From: Eutrophocola sp965662685
GTDB taxonomy: Bacteria > Pseudomonadota > Gammaproteobacteria > Pseudomonadales > Pseudohongiellaceae
Assembly (NCBI GenBank): GCA_965662685.1
Contig: CBFIIQ010000014.1
Location: 1 to 62,163 of the forward strand
Direction: 5' to 3'
Length of the DNA: 62,163 nt
In this document: positions 45,611-54,904 of the stretch, in pieces
Numbering within the stretch: position 1 is the stretch's first letter
Layout: each line of letters opens with the position of its first letter
Position numbers and translations under genes: made by a program
Notes under the pieces: model-generated
The model's database searches: none
Told to the model about the DNA's origin: nothing
What the model saw: the letters and a program-made list of their open reading frames with translations, nothing else

Positions 45611-46921
45611 TTAAAACCGTCGCGGTCTGCTGCCGCCTTTTCTGTCGCCTTTGCCGCCATGCTTGCTGCCTTCCTGTTTGAATTTCGACGGGCGTGAAAA
45701 CGCGGGGGGTTTTGTCAATAATTCTTCCGGCGGATGCTCACAGGGCAGTTTCATGCCAATGGTTTCTTCAATACCTGGCAAAAGAAAGGATTCGTCCTCA
45801 TCAGCAAAACTGATGGAGGTGCCCAACAATCCGGCACGACCGGTGCGTCCAATACGATGCACGTAGTCTTCCGCCTCTTCCGGCAAATTAAAATTCACCA
45901 CATGGGATATCTCATCAATGTGCAAACCACGACCGGCGACATCAGTGGCAACCAGTACCTGAATGGTGTCGTTTTTAAATTCCTCGAGAGTGCGCACACG
46001 CCTGGGCTGCGAAATCTCGCCGGACAACAAGCCTACGCTGACTTCATTGCGATGCAAATTATCAGCAAGACGCCTGGCCTGGTCACGGCGGTTGGTGAAT
46101 ACAATTACCCGTTCACCGGCCTCACTCTGAATCAGGTTGTAGAGTAAGTTGTATTTCTGGTTTGTCGTTACCAGATAGACCAGCTGATTCACATTGTCTG
46201 TGGTGAGCTGTTGTGATTCCACTTCAATTTTTACCGGGTTTACTGCCCAGCGATTAGCCAGTTCCATAATGTCTTCTGTGAATGTGGCGCTGAACAGCAT
46301 GGTCTGGCGGTACTCTTTTTTAGGAGTCGCTGCCACGACCTGACGTACCTGGGGGATAAATCCCATGTCCAGCATCCGGTCCGCCTCATCCAGCACCAGC
46401 AGTTCCACCATGCTCAGATCAATATTTTTATTCCGCACAAAATCCAACAGCCGTCCCGGTGTTGCCGCTACGATATCAACGATATCGTTTTCAAGTTCTC
46501 TTTGCTGTTTCTGATAGTCAATACCACCCACCAGTGTGGTTACATTGAGATTGGCATACTTCGTCAAAGCAACGGCATCCTTGGCAATTTGCATAACCAG
46601 TTCTCTGGTTGGTGCAATAATCAGGGCACGGGGCTCGCCGACATAACGCTCTTCTTCGATTGGGTTTTTCAGCAGATCGTTAATAATGGTGGAAAGAAAG
46701 GCAGCAGTCTTGCCAGTACCGGTTTGAGCTTTACCGGTGACATCATGACCTTCAAGGGTTACTTTCAGACTTTGTGCCTGGATAGGCGTGCAGAATTCAA
46801 AACCCAGATCATCTACTGCCTTGAGCAGCTCTTCCGGGAGATCGAAGTCTTGAAATTTAACTTTTTCTTCACGGTCAGGGGAGACAGTGACTGGATTTGG
46901 ATCGTTGTTTTCAGTTGTCAC
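45611..46921 (-). CDS. rhlB: DEAD-box RNA helicase, RhlB-like
   Basis: A 436-residue ATP-dependent RNA helicase with Q motif (FCTPIQAQ), AQTGTGKT, PTRELV, TPGR, DEAD, SAT and HRIGRTGRAG. The C-terminal tail is basic and glycine-rich (KHGGKGDRKGGSRPRRF). RhlB works in the RNA degradosome. The name is by closest family look and could be another member. Confidence 0.88.
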   Translation of the reverse strand: MTTENNDPNPVTVSPDREEKVKFQDFDLPEELLKAVDDLGFEFCTPIQAQSLKVTLEGHDVTGKAQTGTGKTAAFLSTIINDLLKNPIEEERYVGEPRALIIAPTRELVMQIAKDAVALTKYANLNVTTLVGGIDYQKQQRELENDIVDIVAATPGRLLDFVRNKNIDLSMVELLVLDEADRMLDMGFIPQVRQVVAATPKKEYRQTMLFSATFTEDIMELANRWAVNPVKIEVESQQLTTDNVNQLVYLVTTNQKYNLLYNLIQSEAGERVIVFTNRRDQARRLADNLHRNEVSVGLLSGEISQPRRVRTLEEFKNDTIQVLVATDVAGRGLHIDEISHVVNFNLPEEAEDYVHRIGRTGRAGLLGTSISFADEDESFLLPGIEETIGMKLPCEHPPEELLTKPPAFSRPSKFKQEGSKHGGKGDRKGGSRPRRF

Positions 46922-47000
46922 AAATAAACTACCGTACCACTCTTGAATTTATTATTGACTAAATTGGTGCGTATCATAACTAAAAGGCGGAAAGCATGAT

Positions 47001-47261
47001 ATGAAAATATGTAAGCAATGCCAGCAAAACTACCCTGACCATGCCAATTACTGCAGTCATTGTGGCAAGCAACTGGAATTAATCGGGAAAGAACAGCCGG
47101 AGCAAATTGACCGTAACAAAACTGTCGGCACATGGAGCCTGTTCTGGCTCACTCTGGGCGGCAGTCTATTTCTGTCATGGCTGCTGATAGCAATATTTCA
47201 CCTGCCCGTATTTATTCTTGGGCTTTTTCTGCCACTGCTATGGTTCAGCAGCAAAAAGTAA
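47001..47261 (+). CDS. Small zinc-ribbon membrane protein
   Basis: An 86-residue protein with an N-terminal zinc ribbon (CKQCQQNYPDHANYCSHCG) and two C-terminal helices (LFWLTLGGSLFLSWLLIAIF and VFILGLFLPLLWF). Divergent from the rhlB gene. Its function is unknown; the ATG follows GCGGAAAG. Confidence 0.7.
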   Translation: MKICKQCQQNYPDHANYCSHCGKQLELIGKEQPEQIDRNKTVGTWSLFWLTLGGSLFLSWLLIAIFHLPVFILGLFLPLLWFSSKK

Positions 47262-47281
47262 GCAAGGTGCCTGAGATGAAA

Positions 47282-47596
47282 TCAGCCTCGGCAACGATAA
47301 ATGATGAAAGTCTGCTCTCCATCTACTACACGAGTAGAAGGCACAATGGCATCACCCCTGTCAGCAGCTCTGTTGCGTGCCATGGTTCTCAGCTCTGTTG
47401 CCACCTTATCCGGATTTCTTTCCAGTATGGCGCGATCAAGCACCTCCACGGTAGTCGTCCCTGTTCTGGTGCAGTTAGTCACTTCCGACTCGCCAAGAAT
47501 AACAACATTTTCACCCTCTGCGGTCAGTTTTACCCAGGAACATGAAACCAGGGCAAATACTGAGCCCAGACATAATATCCTGATGAATTTTTTCAT
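47282..47596 (-). CDS. DUF4156-family lipoprotein
   Basis: A 104-residue lipoprotein, lipobox LVSC (MKKFIRILCLGSVFALVSC), with the DUF4156 pattern SWVKLTAEGENVVILGESEV and end TFIIYRC. The two conserved Cys lie at VTNCTRTG and YRC. Outer-membrane placement is inferred. Same strand as the YceI gene, about 50 bp away. Confidence 0.8.
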   Translation of the reverse strand: MKKFIRILCLGSVFALVSCSWVKLTAEGENVVILGESEVTNCTRTGTTTVEVLDRAILERNPDKVATELRTMARNRAADRGDAIVPSTRVVDGEQTFIIYRCRG

Positions 47597-47646
47597 AGCG
47601 TAGCCTTATTTATCTTTTTATTTTACTGATTGGTTAATAAGTGTTT

Positions 47647-48270
47647 CTAATCACGATTAAATTTAACATTCACTTCAATACTGACCACTTCTTTTGCCAT
47701 ATTCAGGTACTGATCCATACCAAAATCAGTTCGATCAAAACTACCGGTTGCCAGCATACCAATACTGCTCCCCGTAAGCTTGCCATCAGATCCTCCAAAG
47801 AACTGTACATGCAGGACCCAGGGTTTGGTCACCCCTATAAAGTTCAGTTCGCCATGGAAATCGGCGGTATTTTCACCGGTAACTTCTACACTTGTCGTAG
47901 TAAACGTTGCATCCGGGTATAAAGATGCATTAAACCAGGCACTGCTATTGACCAGTGTTTCCACTACATCGCCATCAGCCATGGAAAGGCTGCCCATCTG
48001 TACCGTGGCAGTAAGCCTGGAATTACCCAGATCCTCAAAATCCATTTCCAGAGTTGCGGAATAATTATCAAAGCGGCCTACCAGGTTCAGATACTCCTGC
48101 TGCATGACACGAAACAGCACGCTGCCGTATTGACGAGTAAGAGTATAGGATGTGAGGCCATCAGTCTCAGCAGCACTCACTGAAATCGTAGCAGTGGATG
48201 CCACAACCAGTAATACAGTCAGACCTAGTGTTTTAACGATGCTATATAATTTTTTCGACAAACTACTCAT
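47647..48270 (-). CDS. YceI-family periplasmic protein
   Basis: A 207-residue exported lipocalin-like protein, with signal peptide ending SAAE and the body RQYGSVLFRVMQQEYLNLVGRF, TVQMGSLSMADG and GELNFIGVTKPWVL. YceI proteins bind polyisoprenoid lipids. The role in this organism is not known. No other gene within 150 bp upstream. Confidence 0.88.
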   Translation of the reverse strand: MSSLSKKLYSIVKTLGLTVLLVVASTATISVSAAETDGLTSYTLTRQYGSVLFRVMQQEYLNLVGRFDNYSATLEMDFEDLGNSRLTATVQMGSLSMADGDVVETLVNSSAWFNASLYPDATFTTTSVEVTGENTADFHGELNFIGVTKPWVLHVQFFGGSDGKLTGSSIGMLATGSFDRTDFGMDQYLNMAKEVVSIEVNVKFNRD

Positions 48271-48428
48271 GATTACTCCGCAGCAGAATAAAGGGTCATA
48301 GTAATACTAATCGGGATCGCTGATCAGACTTCCCAATCTGAATGACAAACCTGTCTAGCAATAAGGTACGCAATTCTTGCAGGCTCGGTTCAACAGGTCA
48401 AATGGCCGACAAGTCAGCTATAACCAGT

Positions 48429-49178
48429 TTATTTACCTGACTGACAACAGGGGCAAGCAGGATTTTTTTTCAGCTTCATCTCACGAAACTGCATGGACTG
48501 GGCATCAAGAAACAATAATCGTCCTGTTAATGGCTTGCCGATACCGGTGATCAGCTTGATCGCCTCCATCGCCTGAAGCGATCCAATAATACCCACAAGA
48601 GGTGCCATTACTCCGTTTTCTGAACAGCTTAATGCCTCATCATCGCCTTCCTGATGAAGACATTGATAACAGGGACTGTCATCCCGGCGGTTATCAAAAA
48701 CACATAACTGCCCTTCCATTCGAATAGCCGCACCTGACACCAGAGCTACACGCTGTTTTACCGCAGCAGCATTAATCGCAAAGCGACTGGAAAAATTATC
48801 CGTGCAGTCAAGAATGACATCGGCCCTGCTTACTGCCTGCGCCAGAGCCTCTCCTTCAAGGCGCTGCTTCAGTGCAGTAATTTTTACGCCAGCATTGAGT
48901 TTACCTAGAGTATCCGACGCTGATGCTACCTTGCTCTTGCCAACACTTTCGGTGATATGAGCTATTTGTCGCTGCAAGTTACTCAGATCAACGTCATCAT
49001 CATCCGCCAGCATCAGATGCCCTACACCACTGCTGGCCAGATACATGGCAGCCGGACAGCCCAGTCCGCCCAGACCGATAATCAGCACGGTGGCATCCAG
49101 CAGAGCCTGCTGCCCGGCAATATCCATTTGCGGCAACATGATTTGGCGGCTGTAACGAAGGAGTTGGTCGTTATTCAT
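48429..49178 (-). CDS. moeB: MoeB/HesA/ThiF-family adenylyltransferase
   Basis: A 249-residue E1-like enzyme (GLGGLGCPAAMYLASSGVGHL, ILDCTDNFSSRFAINAAA) with zinc cysteines CYQC and CPCC. It activates MoaD (or ThiS) C termini in cofactor synthesis. No rhodanese domain follows. It is the fourth gene in the hemA-prfA-prmC-moeB order, which supports the name over thiF. Confidence 0.9.
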   Translation of the reverse strand: MNNDQLLRYSRQIMLPQMDIAGQQALLDATVLIIGLGGLGCPAAMYLASSGVGHLMLADDDDVDLSNLQRQIAHITESVGKSKVASASDTLGKLNAGVKITALKQRLEGEALAQAVSRADVILDCTDNFSSRFAINAAAVKQRVALVSGAAIRMEGQLCVFDNRRDDSPCYQCLHQEGDDEALSCSENGVMAPLVGIIGSLQAMEAIKLITGIGKPLTGRLLFLDAQSMQFREMKLKKNPACPCCQSGK

Positions 49179-49218
49179 TTTATTTTTAAAGCTGTCTTTA
49201 AGGTTTATCGGAACAGAG

Positions 49219-49246
49219 GGATAAAGGATAAAGGAAAAAAGATAAA
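49219..49246. repeat. Heptanucleotide tandem repeat, GGATAAA class (left arm)
   Basis: Four 7-bp units (GGATAAA, GGATAAA, GGAAAAA, AGATAAA) lie just upstream of moeB. They are the inverted match of the 49335 array, 89 bp away, so the two can pair as a hairpin. Confidence 0.8.
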
Positions 49247-49334
49247 GGTGTGTGACGAATTCCAGTCAAATTTGTAATTCCACAATCAATGTAAAAAATA
49301 ATGGCCCGTGACCTCAACGCCCACTTGAGCCCAC

Positions 49335-49361
49335 CTTTTTCCTTTATCCTTTATCTTTTTT
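49335..49361. repeat. Heptanucleotide tandem repeat (right arm) overlapping the prmC stop
   Basis: CTTTTTC, CTTTATC, CTTTATC plus a T-run, in 7-bp phase. The array covers the prmC stop codon and encodes its last residues (KKDKG). Inverted to the array at 49219. Confidence 0.8.
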
Positions 49362-50189
49362 CCGCCCTATCGTAACTCGCTCATGTCCAGCAAGATCCTT
49401 GAGCGTCTCAATCTCACTATAACTGAACGATGCAAAAAAATTCCTGACCTGTTCGCCCTGCTGATAACCATGCTCGAGCATTAGCCAGCCTGAGGGTTTG
49501 AGATAGGGTGGACTGCTGATGATGATATGGTGAATATCGGCAAGTCCATTTTCTTCCGAGACTAAAGCATGTACTGGTTCAAAGCGAACATCGCCCTGTT
49601 GCAGGTGAGGATCATCTTTTTCTATATAAGGGGGGTTACTCAGGATGGCATCAAAAGATTGTCCGGATAATGGCGCCAGCCAGCTACCCTGAAAAAATGA
49701 AACGTTTTTTATGTCGAGGTTTTCGGCATTTTCCTGCGCCAGATCCAGTGCCCTGACAGACTGATCCGTTGCTGTTATTTTCCAGTTAGTACGACTAGAG
49801 GCCAACGCCAGCGCAATGGCGCCGGAACCAGTGCCCAGATCAGCTACGCTTATACTTTCGTCCTTTGGCAGTCTATCCAGGGCCGTTTCCACCAGCAGTT
49901 CAGTATCGGGCCTGGGAATAAGCACATCATGATTGATCTTCAACTGCAGATCCCAGAACTCTTTTCGACCCGTCATATAGGCAACGGGTTCACTTGCCTG
50001 ACGACGCCGTAACAGTTCCAGATAAAGATGTTGTTCGGGCAAGGCTGGAATATGCTCAGGCCAGGTATAAAGCCAGCTTCTGGGCCTGGCAATGGCGACA
50101 CCAAGCAACAGTTCGGCATCAAGTCTGGCACTGTCACTATCAGGCAATGCATTTTCCCCCTCCGTGATCAGTTGTTTGATTGTTGCCAT
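49344..50189 (-). CDS. prmC: Peptide chain release factor N5-glutamine methyltransferase
   Basis: A 281-residue AdoMet enzyme that methylates the GGQ glutamine of release factors (VADLGTGSGAIALALA, ILSNPPYIEKDD). It follows prfA by 32 bp and runs toward moeB. The last five codons and stop lie in a heptad repeat, so the C-terminal end is repeat-derived. Confidence 0.95.
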   Translation of the reverse strand: MATIKQLITEGENALPDSDSARLDAELLLGVAIARPRSWLYTWPEHIPALPEQHLYLELLRRRQASEPVAYMTGRKEFWDLQLKINHDVLIPRPDTELLVETALDRLPKDESISVADLGTGSGAIALALASSRTNWKITATDQSVRALDLAQENAENLDIKNVSFFQGSWLAPLSGQSFDAILSNPPYIEKDDPHLQQGDVRFEPVHALVSEENGLADIHHIIISSPPYLKPSGWLMLEHGYQQGEQVRNFFASFSYSEIETLKDLAGHERVTIGRKKDKG

Positions 50190-50221
50190 AGTGCTGGCCG
50201 TTAGTAATCCAGTTAAGTGGT

Positions 50222-51304
50222 TTATCCAGACATCTCAGCTAACTGGTCTGCCTGATTTTCAGTAATCAACGACTGGATGATTTCACCAATATCGCCAGCC
50301 ATTACATCTGCCAGACGATTTAATTTTAGATTGATACGATGATCCGTGATGCGGCCATCGGGATAATTATAGGTTCTGATTTTTTCCGAGCGATCACCAC
50401 TGCCAACCAGATTGCGACGCGCATCAGATTGCTCCTGGTGTTGCTGAGCCTCTGCGGCATTCATCAGTTTGGCCTGAAGCAGGGACATGGCACGGGCACG
50501 ATTCTTATGCTGGGAGCGTTCATCCTGACATTCCACCACAATACCCGAAGGAATATGGGTGAGCCTGATTGCGGAATCAGTTTTATTTACATGCTGGCCA
50601 CCGGCACCACTGGCGCGGAAGGTATCTACCCGCAGATCGGCCTTGTTGATCTCAATCGCTTCTACATCGTCAACTTCCGGCATCACCGCGACGGTGCAGG
50701 CGGAGGTATGCACCCTGCCCTGGGTTTCCGTTTCCGGAACCCGCTGCACGCGATGAGCGCCGGATTCAAATTTGAGTTGCCCATAAACACTTTTGCCTTC
50801 GACACGCGCGATAATTTCCTTGTATCCACCATGCTCGCCCAGACGCTCATTAATCACTTCTATTTTCCAACCCTGGCTTTCAGCATAACGTGAATACATG
50901 CGAAACAAATCACCGGAAAATATTGCTGCTTCATCGCCACCGGTACCTGCACGAATTTCCAGGAACACATTGCAACTATCTTTGGGATCTTTGGGCAACA
51001 ATAGTTTCTGTAACTCAAGATCAAGAGTTTCCAATTGTCCCTGGCAGGAAGATATTTCCTCCTCAGCCATTTCACGCACATCTGGATCACTGTCCTTTTG
51101 CAGTTGTTGCGCTTCTTCCAGATTGGACTGTGCCTGCTGGTATTTTCCAAAACACTGCACTATTGGTTCCAACTCAGCATATTCCTTCGAAAAATTTCTG
51201 AATTTTTCCTGATCGGTAATAATCTCCGCTTCACTTAACAAGGCTTCCAACTCCTCGTAGCGTTCTTTAAGGGTTTCCAGTTTACTAATGATCGAAGGAT
51301 TCAT
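50222..51304 (-). CDS. prfA: Peptide chain release factor 1
   Basis: A 360-residue factor for UAA/UAG codons. The GGQ catalytic motif lies at about 235-237 (RASGAGGQHVNKTDSAIRL) and the PxT-type anticodon region precedes it. ATG 51304. It follows hemA by 173 bp holding a REP and heptad repeats. Confidence 0.97.
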   Translation of the reverse strand: MNPSIISKLETLKERYEELEALLSEAEIITDQEKFRNFSKEYAELEPIVQCFGKYQQAQSNLEEAQQLQKDSDPDVREMAEEEISSCQGQLETLDLELQKLLLPKDPKDSCNVFLEIRAGTGGDEAAIFSGDLFRMYSRYAESQGWKIEVINERLGEHGGYKEIIARVEGKSVYGQLKFESGAHRVQRVPETETQGRVHTSACTVAVMPEVDDVEAIEINKADLRVDTFRASGAGGQHVNKTDSAIRLTHIPSGIVVECQDERSQHKNRARAMSLLQAKLMNAAEAQQHQEQSDARRNLVGSGDRSEKIRTYNYPDGRITDHRINLKLNRLADVMAGDIGEIIQSLITENQADQLAEMSG

Positions 51305-51377
51305 AAGGACTCAATAGGATTGGTGGTGATTCTTTTAATTTTCTTTTATCGATGTCTGGTCTATTTATTTTGTTCTT

Positions 51378-51413
51378 GTCGGATGGCGGTCTTGCAGACC
51401 TTATCCGACCTAC
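51378..51413. repeat. REP-like palindrome C
   Basis: GTCGGATGGCGGT...ACCTTATCCGACCTAC, an imperfect hairpin, followed within 10 bp by a TCTTGTC array. Same family as 9359, 9449 and 60313. Confidence 0.75.
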
Positions 51414-51420
51414 ATGTTTT

Positions 51421-51462
51421 TCTTGTCTCTTGTCTCTTGTCTCTTGTCTCTTGTCTCTTGTC
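51421..51462. repeat. Heptanucleotide tandem repeat, TCTTGTC x6
   Basis: Six perfect copies of TCTTGTC, just after REP C and 16 bp from the hemA stop. Matches the array at 1-35. Confidence 0.9.
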
Positions 51463-51477
51463 TCTGGTTTTTACTCT

Positions 51478-52812
51478 TCAGCTTTTTGTATGCTTTTCGT
51501 CTTCCGGATCAAACTCATTAACGTCTTCGTTACTGGCTTCCAGTTCAAACAATTCTTCTGCCAACTGAATTAACTCACTGCGACCATCGACGCTGGCTTT
51601 TTTCATCTGCACGCTCGGCGCATGGATCAGCTTGTTTGTTAGCAAGCGTGCCAGATTAGCGAGGACTTTTTCGGGATCTTCGCCTTTTTCCAGAGATTTA
51701 ACAGCCTTTTCAAATTCCGTATCGCGAATCTGCTCCGCTTTCTGGCGGAAATTTCTCAAGGTAGAAACAATACCCAGGGTTTTCTGTTTCTCTTCGTAAT
51801 TTTCTACACCACGATCAATAATCTTTTCTGCATCACGGGCTGCATCCTGACGACTCTTCATATTGTCATCGATGACCTGGGACAGGTCATCAACGGTATA
51901 CAAATAGACATCGTCCAGCTCGGCGACCTCTGGCTCAATATCCCTGGGCACAGCCAGATCCACCATAAATATTGGCTTATGCTTGCGCGCTTTCAAGGCA
52001 CGCTCCACCGCCCCCTTACCCAGAATGGGCAGCTGGCTTGCGGTTGAGCTAACCACGATATCGGATTTTTCCAGCTGTTCCGGGATATCAGAGAACAGCA
52101 CTTCAGTCACCCCGTATTTTTCTTTCAGCTCCAACGCCCGCACCAGGGTGCGATTGGCTACAGCAATATTATTTACCCCGGCCTGACGCAAGTGCTGTAC
52201 GACCAGTTCTATTGTTCGCCCCGCACCGATCATCAAGGCATTAACCTGGGACAAATCACTAAAGATATGTTGTGCCAAAGTCACAGAAGCTGAAGCAACG
52301 GAAATCGGATTTTCGCCAATAGCAGTGTCGGTGCGTACCTGTTTCGCAACGGCAAAGGTGCCTTCAAAGAGACGATTCAGATTGCTCCCCAGGGTGCCGG
52401 CTTCGCGAGCCACGTCATAGGCAGATTTCAACTGGCCGAGAATCTGGGTTTCGCCCAATACCATGGAATCAAGACCACTCGCCACTTTCATGGCATGTCG
52501 CACCGCGTCATCGTCTTTGTAGATATAGACACAATCGCGCAGGTTTTCTGGCTGTAGCTGGTGATACTTTTCCAGCCAGGATTGAACATGCTGCCTGACT
52601 ACCTCACTGGAATCTGAAGAGGCTTTACCTTCGCCAGGCTCGCAATAAAGCTCTGTCCTGTTGCAGGTAGAGACAATGACCAGTTCATCAAGACCGACAT
52701 CAGCACAGGCCTGCTGAAGTGCGTCATGCATCTTTTCAGGGGCGAACGCGACCTTCTCGCGCACATCGACGCTAGCGGTGTTGTGATTAATGCCAAGCAG
52801 GAACGTAGCCAT
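51478..52812 (-). CDS. hemA: Glutamyl-tRNA reductase
   Basis: A 444-residue enzyme of the C5 heme pathway, reducing glutamyl-tRNA to glutamate semialdehyde. The catalytic Cys lies in VIVSTCNRTELYCE; the NADPH domain has GAGRTIELVVQHL, and the C-terminal dimer domain ends in an acidic tail (EDEKHTKS). It is divergent from the TPR gene and first of hemA-prfA-prmC-moeB. Confidence 0.96.
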   Translation of the reverse strand: MATFLLGINHNTASVDVREKVAFAPEKMHDALQQACADVGLDELVIVSTCNRTELYCEPGEGKASSDSSEVVRQHVQSWLEKYHQLQPENLRDCVYIYKDDDAVRHAMKVASGLDSMVLGETQILGQLKSAYDVAREAGTLGSNLNRLFEGTFAVAKQVRTDTAIGENPISVASASVTLAQHIFSDLSQVNALMIGAGRTIELVVQHLRQAGVNNIAVANRTLVRALELKEKYGVTEVLFSDIPEQLEKSDIVVSSTASQLPILGKGAVERALKARKHKPIFMVDLAVPRDIEPEVAELDDVYLYTVDDLSQVIDDNMKSRQDAARDAEKIIDRGVENYEEKQKTLGIVSTLRNFRQKAEQIRDTEFEKAVKSLEKGEDPEKVLANLARLLTNKLIHAPSVQMKKASVDGRSELIQLAEELFELEASNEDVNEFDPEDEKHTKS

Positions 52813-52977
52813 GAACTGATATTATTAGGAAAATCTGCCAATAAACGGCGTATTCTACTCAATACGGGGGGTCGTGCCTATTAACAAAGGTTTATAAAAA
52901 ATCCCTGAAACGATTTGGCAAGTATCAGGGTCTGAATAAAACATCCGATTAATACCCGGCCTGCGTAAGAACCAATG

Positions 52978-53014
52978 TTCAATACTCAATACTCAATGCA
53001 AAGACAGCATTGAG
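52978..53014. repeat. CTCAATA heptads joined to a perfect stem-loop
   Basis: TTCAATA, CTCAATA and CTCAATG repeat in 7-bp phase (52978-52998). The last unit opens a perfect eight-bp stem (CTCAATGC at 52992-52999, GCATTGAG at 53007-53014) with a seven-base loop. It lies 36 bp before the TPR gene start. Confidence 0.65.
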
Positions 53015-53050
53015 AAGTTCTGCCCTATATAGCTATACTTGGCACCGCTT

Positions 53051-54904
53051 ATGACAAAAATACTCCCTATCAAGAAAACATCTGCTGGATTGCCCGGCGC
53101 CACATTCCTGCTCTCCCTGGTTCTGGCGGGCCTGCTCTCTGCCTGTGCCAGCTCAACAGGTGAAAGTATTGGGAGTTTAGAGAGTATAGAAAGTGACTCA
53201 GTCGCAGAAAACACCAATGACAGCAGTGACCAGGCTGGAGCCACTCTGGCAGCAGAAGAATCCAAGACCGAGCCACTACCCGCACCGGTAGACATTGAAT
53301 ACGGCAATTTTTCAGAAGATGTATTAGCCCGGGTCATCATTGCCGAAATGGCAGGCCAGCGTGGTTACAACCAGAAAGCCCTGAATGACTACCTGGAGTT
53401 GGCACGGGAAACCAATGATCTGAATATCATCAAGCGTGCCTCCCGAATTGCGTCATTCCTGCGGGATGTCCCCGCGTCTATTGAATCCGGCAAATTATGG
53501 CTTGCCAAAGAACCAGATTCCCAGGAAGCCCTGCGCACCCTGGCATTCCAGATGGTCGCCATGGGACGCTACCGGGAAGCTATGGATCATCTTAGAAATC
53601 TGCTGGCTCAGGGAGCTACCATAGATTTTCGTCTGATCACCAACCAGACCGCGATGGACAATAACGCAGCCTTGATGATTGACGCCCTGATAGCCGAATT
53701 TGAAGAACTCACCGCACTCTACCCTGATAATCAGTCACTGCGTCTGGGGCTTGCTCATCTTTTTCAACAGAATGATCAGGTTGAACAGGCTTATGAATTA
53801 GTGCGGGTGCTTGCCCAGGAAATGGATAACAACCCTGAAGTGGTCATCCTTGAGGTGGATCTGCTTGAGCAAATGGGCAATAAAGCGCAGGCAGAAAAGC
53901 GTCTGGAGCAAAGCCTGCGTAATAATGAGAACCATAAGGAATTACGCTTTCAATATGGTCGCAAACTGCTGGATGAAAAGCGCTACCGGGAAGCTCATGA
54001 TCAATTTGAAATTATCGTAGAGCAATTTCCTGAAGACTATGACATGCTTTTTTCCCTGGCTCTGATCAGCATGGAAATCAATATGCTGAACGAGGCAAAA
54101 CAGTATTTTGAGCGCCTGGTTGAAAAAGCCCAGCGTCTTGATGATGCCCACTACTACCTGGGCTTTATTAATGTTCAGGAAAATAACTCTGCCGAGGCCA
54201 TAAGTCATTTTATCAATGTGAATAGCGGGGGTAATTTTCTGCAGGCCCAGCGTAATCTGGCAGAACTGATGGTTCGAGCAGGACGTTATACGGAAGTGAA
54301 AGCGCGCTTTCAGAACATTCGTTTCCGCAACCCTGATTACAATATTCCCCTGCTTACCCTGGAAGCCAATGTGCTGCTGGATGAAGGCATGTATACCGAA
54401 GCCAGTACTGTGCTCAATAATGCAGTCGGGGCGTTTCCCAACAATATTCAGTTATTATTCCTGCGCTCGGTCTATGCCCAGGAGGTCAATGATCTGATGC
54501 TCATGGAAGTCGATTTGCGCAAGATTATTCAGCTTAATCCAACAAGTCCTGTTGCCTACAACAGCCTGGGCTATACTTTGGCAGATCGAACAGAGCGCTT
54601 TGATGAAGCCTACCAGCTGATACTTCGAGCCGTTGAACTTGCACCGAATGATCCGGCAATCATAGACAGCCTTGGCTGGGTGCAGTACCGTTTGGGCTTA
54701 TACGAAGAAGCACGGAAAAATCTGGACAGAGCCTATGAACTGTTCCCTGATCATGAAGTGGCAGCCCATCTTGGCGAGGTGCTCTGGGTTATGGGTGAAA
54801 AATCCGCAGCAAGAAAAGTCTGGCGTAAAGCACTGGAATCTCAGCCCGACAGCGAACACATCCACGGTGCCATGGAGCGACTCACGTCTGACTCCTCAAT
54901 TTAA
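53051..54904 (+). CDS. TPR-repeat lipoprotein
   Basis: A 617-residue lipoprotein (lipobox LLSAC near residue 31) with many TPR helices (MGRYREAMDHLRNLLAQG, QYFERLVEKAQRLDDAHYY, GLYEEARKNLDRAYELFPDH). It is the TPR protein that precedes lolB in pseudomonads (PA4667 position). A role at the cell envelope is likely. ATG 53051 is used; a TTG at 53039 adds only four residues. Confidence 0.88.
   Translation: MTKILPIKKTSAGLPGATFLLSLVLAGLLSACASSTGESIGSLESIESDSVAENTNDSSDQAGATLAAEESKTEPLPAPVDIEYGNFSEDVLARVIIAEMAGQRGYNQKALNDYLELARETNDLNIIKRASRIASFLRDVPASIESGKLWLAKEPDSQEALRTLAFQMVAMGRYREAMDHLRNLLAQGATIDFRLITNQTAMDNNAALMIDALIAEFEELTALYPDNQSLRLGLAHLFQQNDQVEQAYELVRVLAQEMDNNPEVVILEVDLLEQMGNKAQAEKRLEQSLRNNENHKELRFQYGRKLLDEKRYREAHDQFEIIVEQFPEDYDMLFSLALISMEINMLNEAKQYFERLVEKAQRLDDAHYYLGFINVQENNSAEAISHFINVNSGGNFLQAQRNLAELMVRAGRYTEVKARFQNIRFRNPDYNIPLLTLEANVLLDEGMYTEASTVLNNAVGAFPNNIQLLFLRSVYAQEVNDLMLMEVDLRKIIQLNPTSPVAYNSLGYTLADRTERFDEAYQLILRAVELAPNDPAIIDSLGWVQYRLGLYEEARKNLDRAYELFPDHEVAAHLGEVLWVMGEKSAARKVWRKALESQPDSEHIHGAMERLTSDSSI

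Noticed and set aside
51421..51462. Possible CRISPR array
   Set aside because: Units are 7 bp with no spacers; no cas genes in the window.
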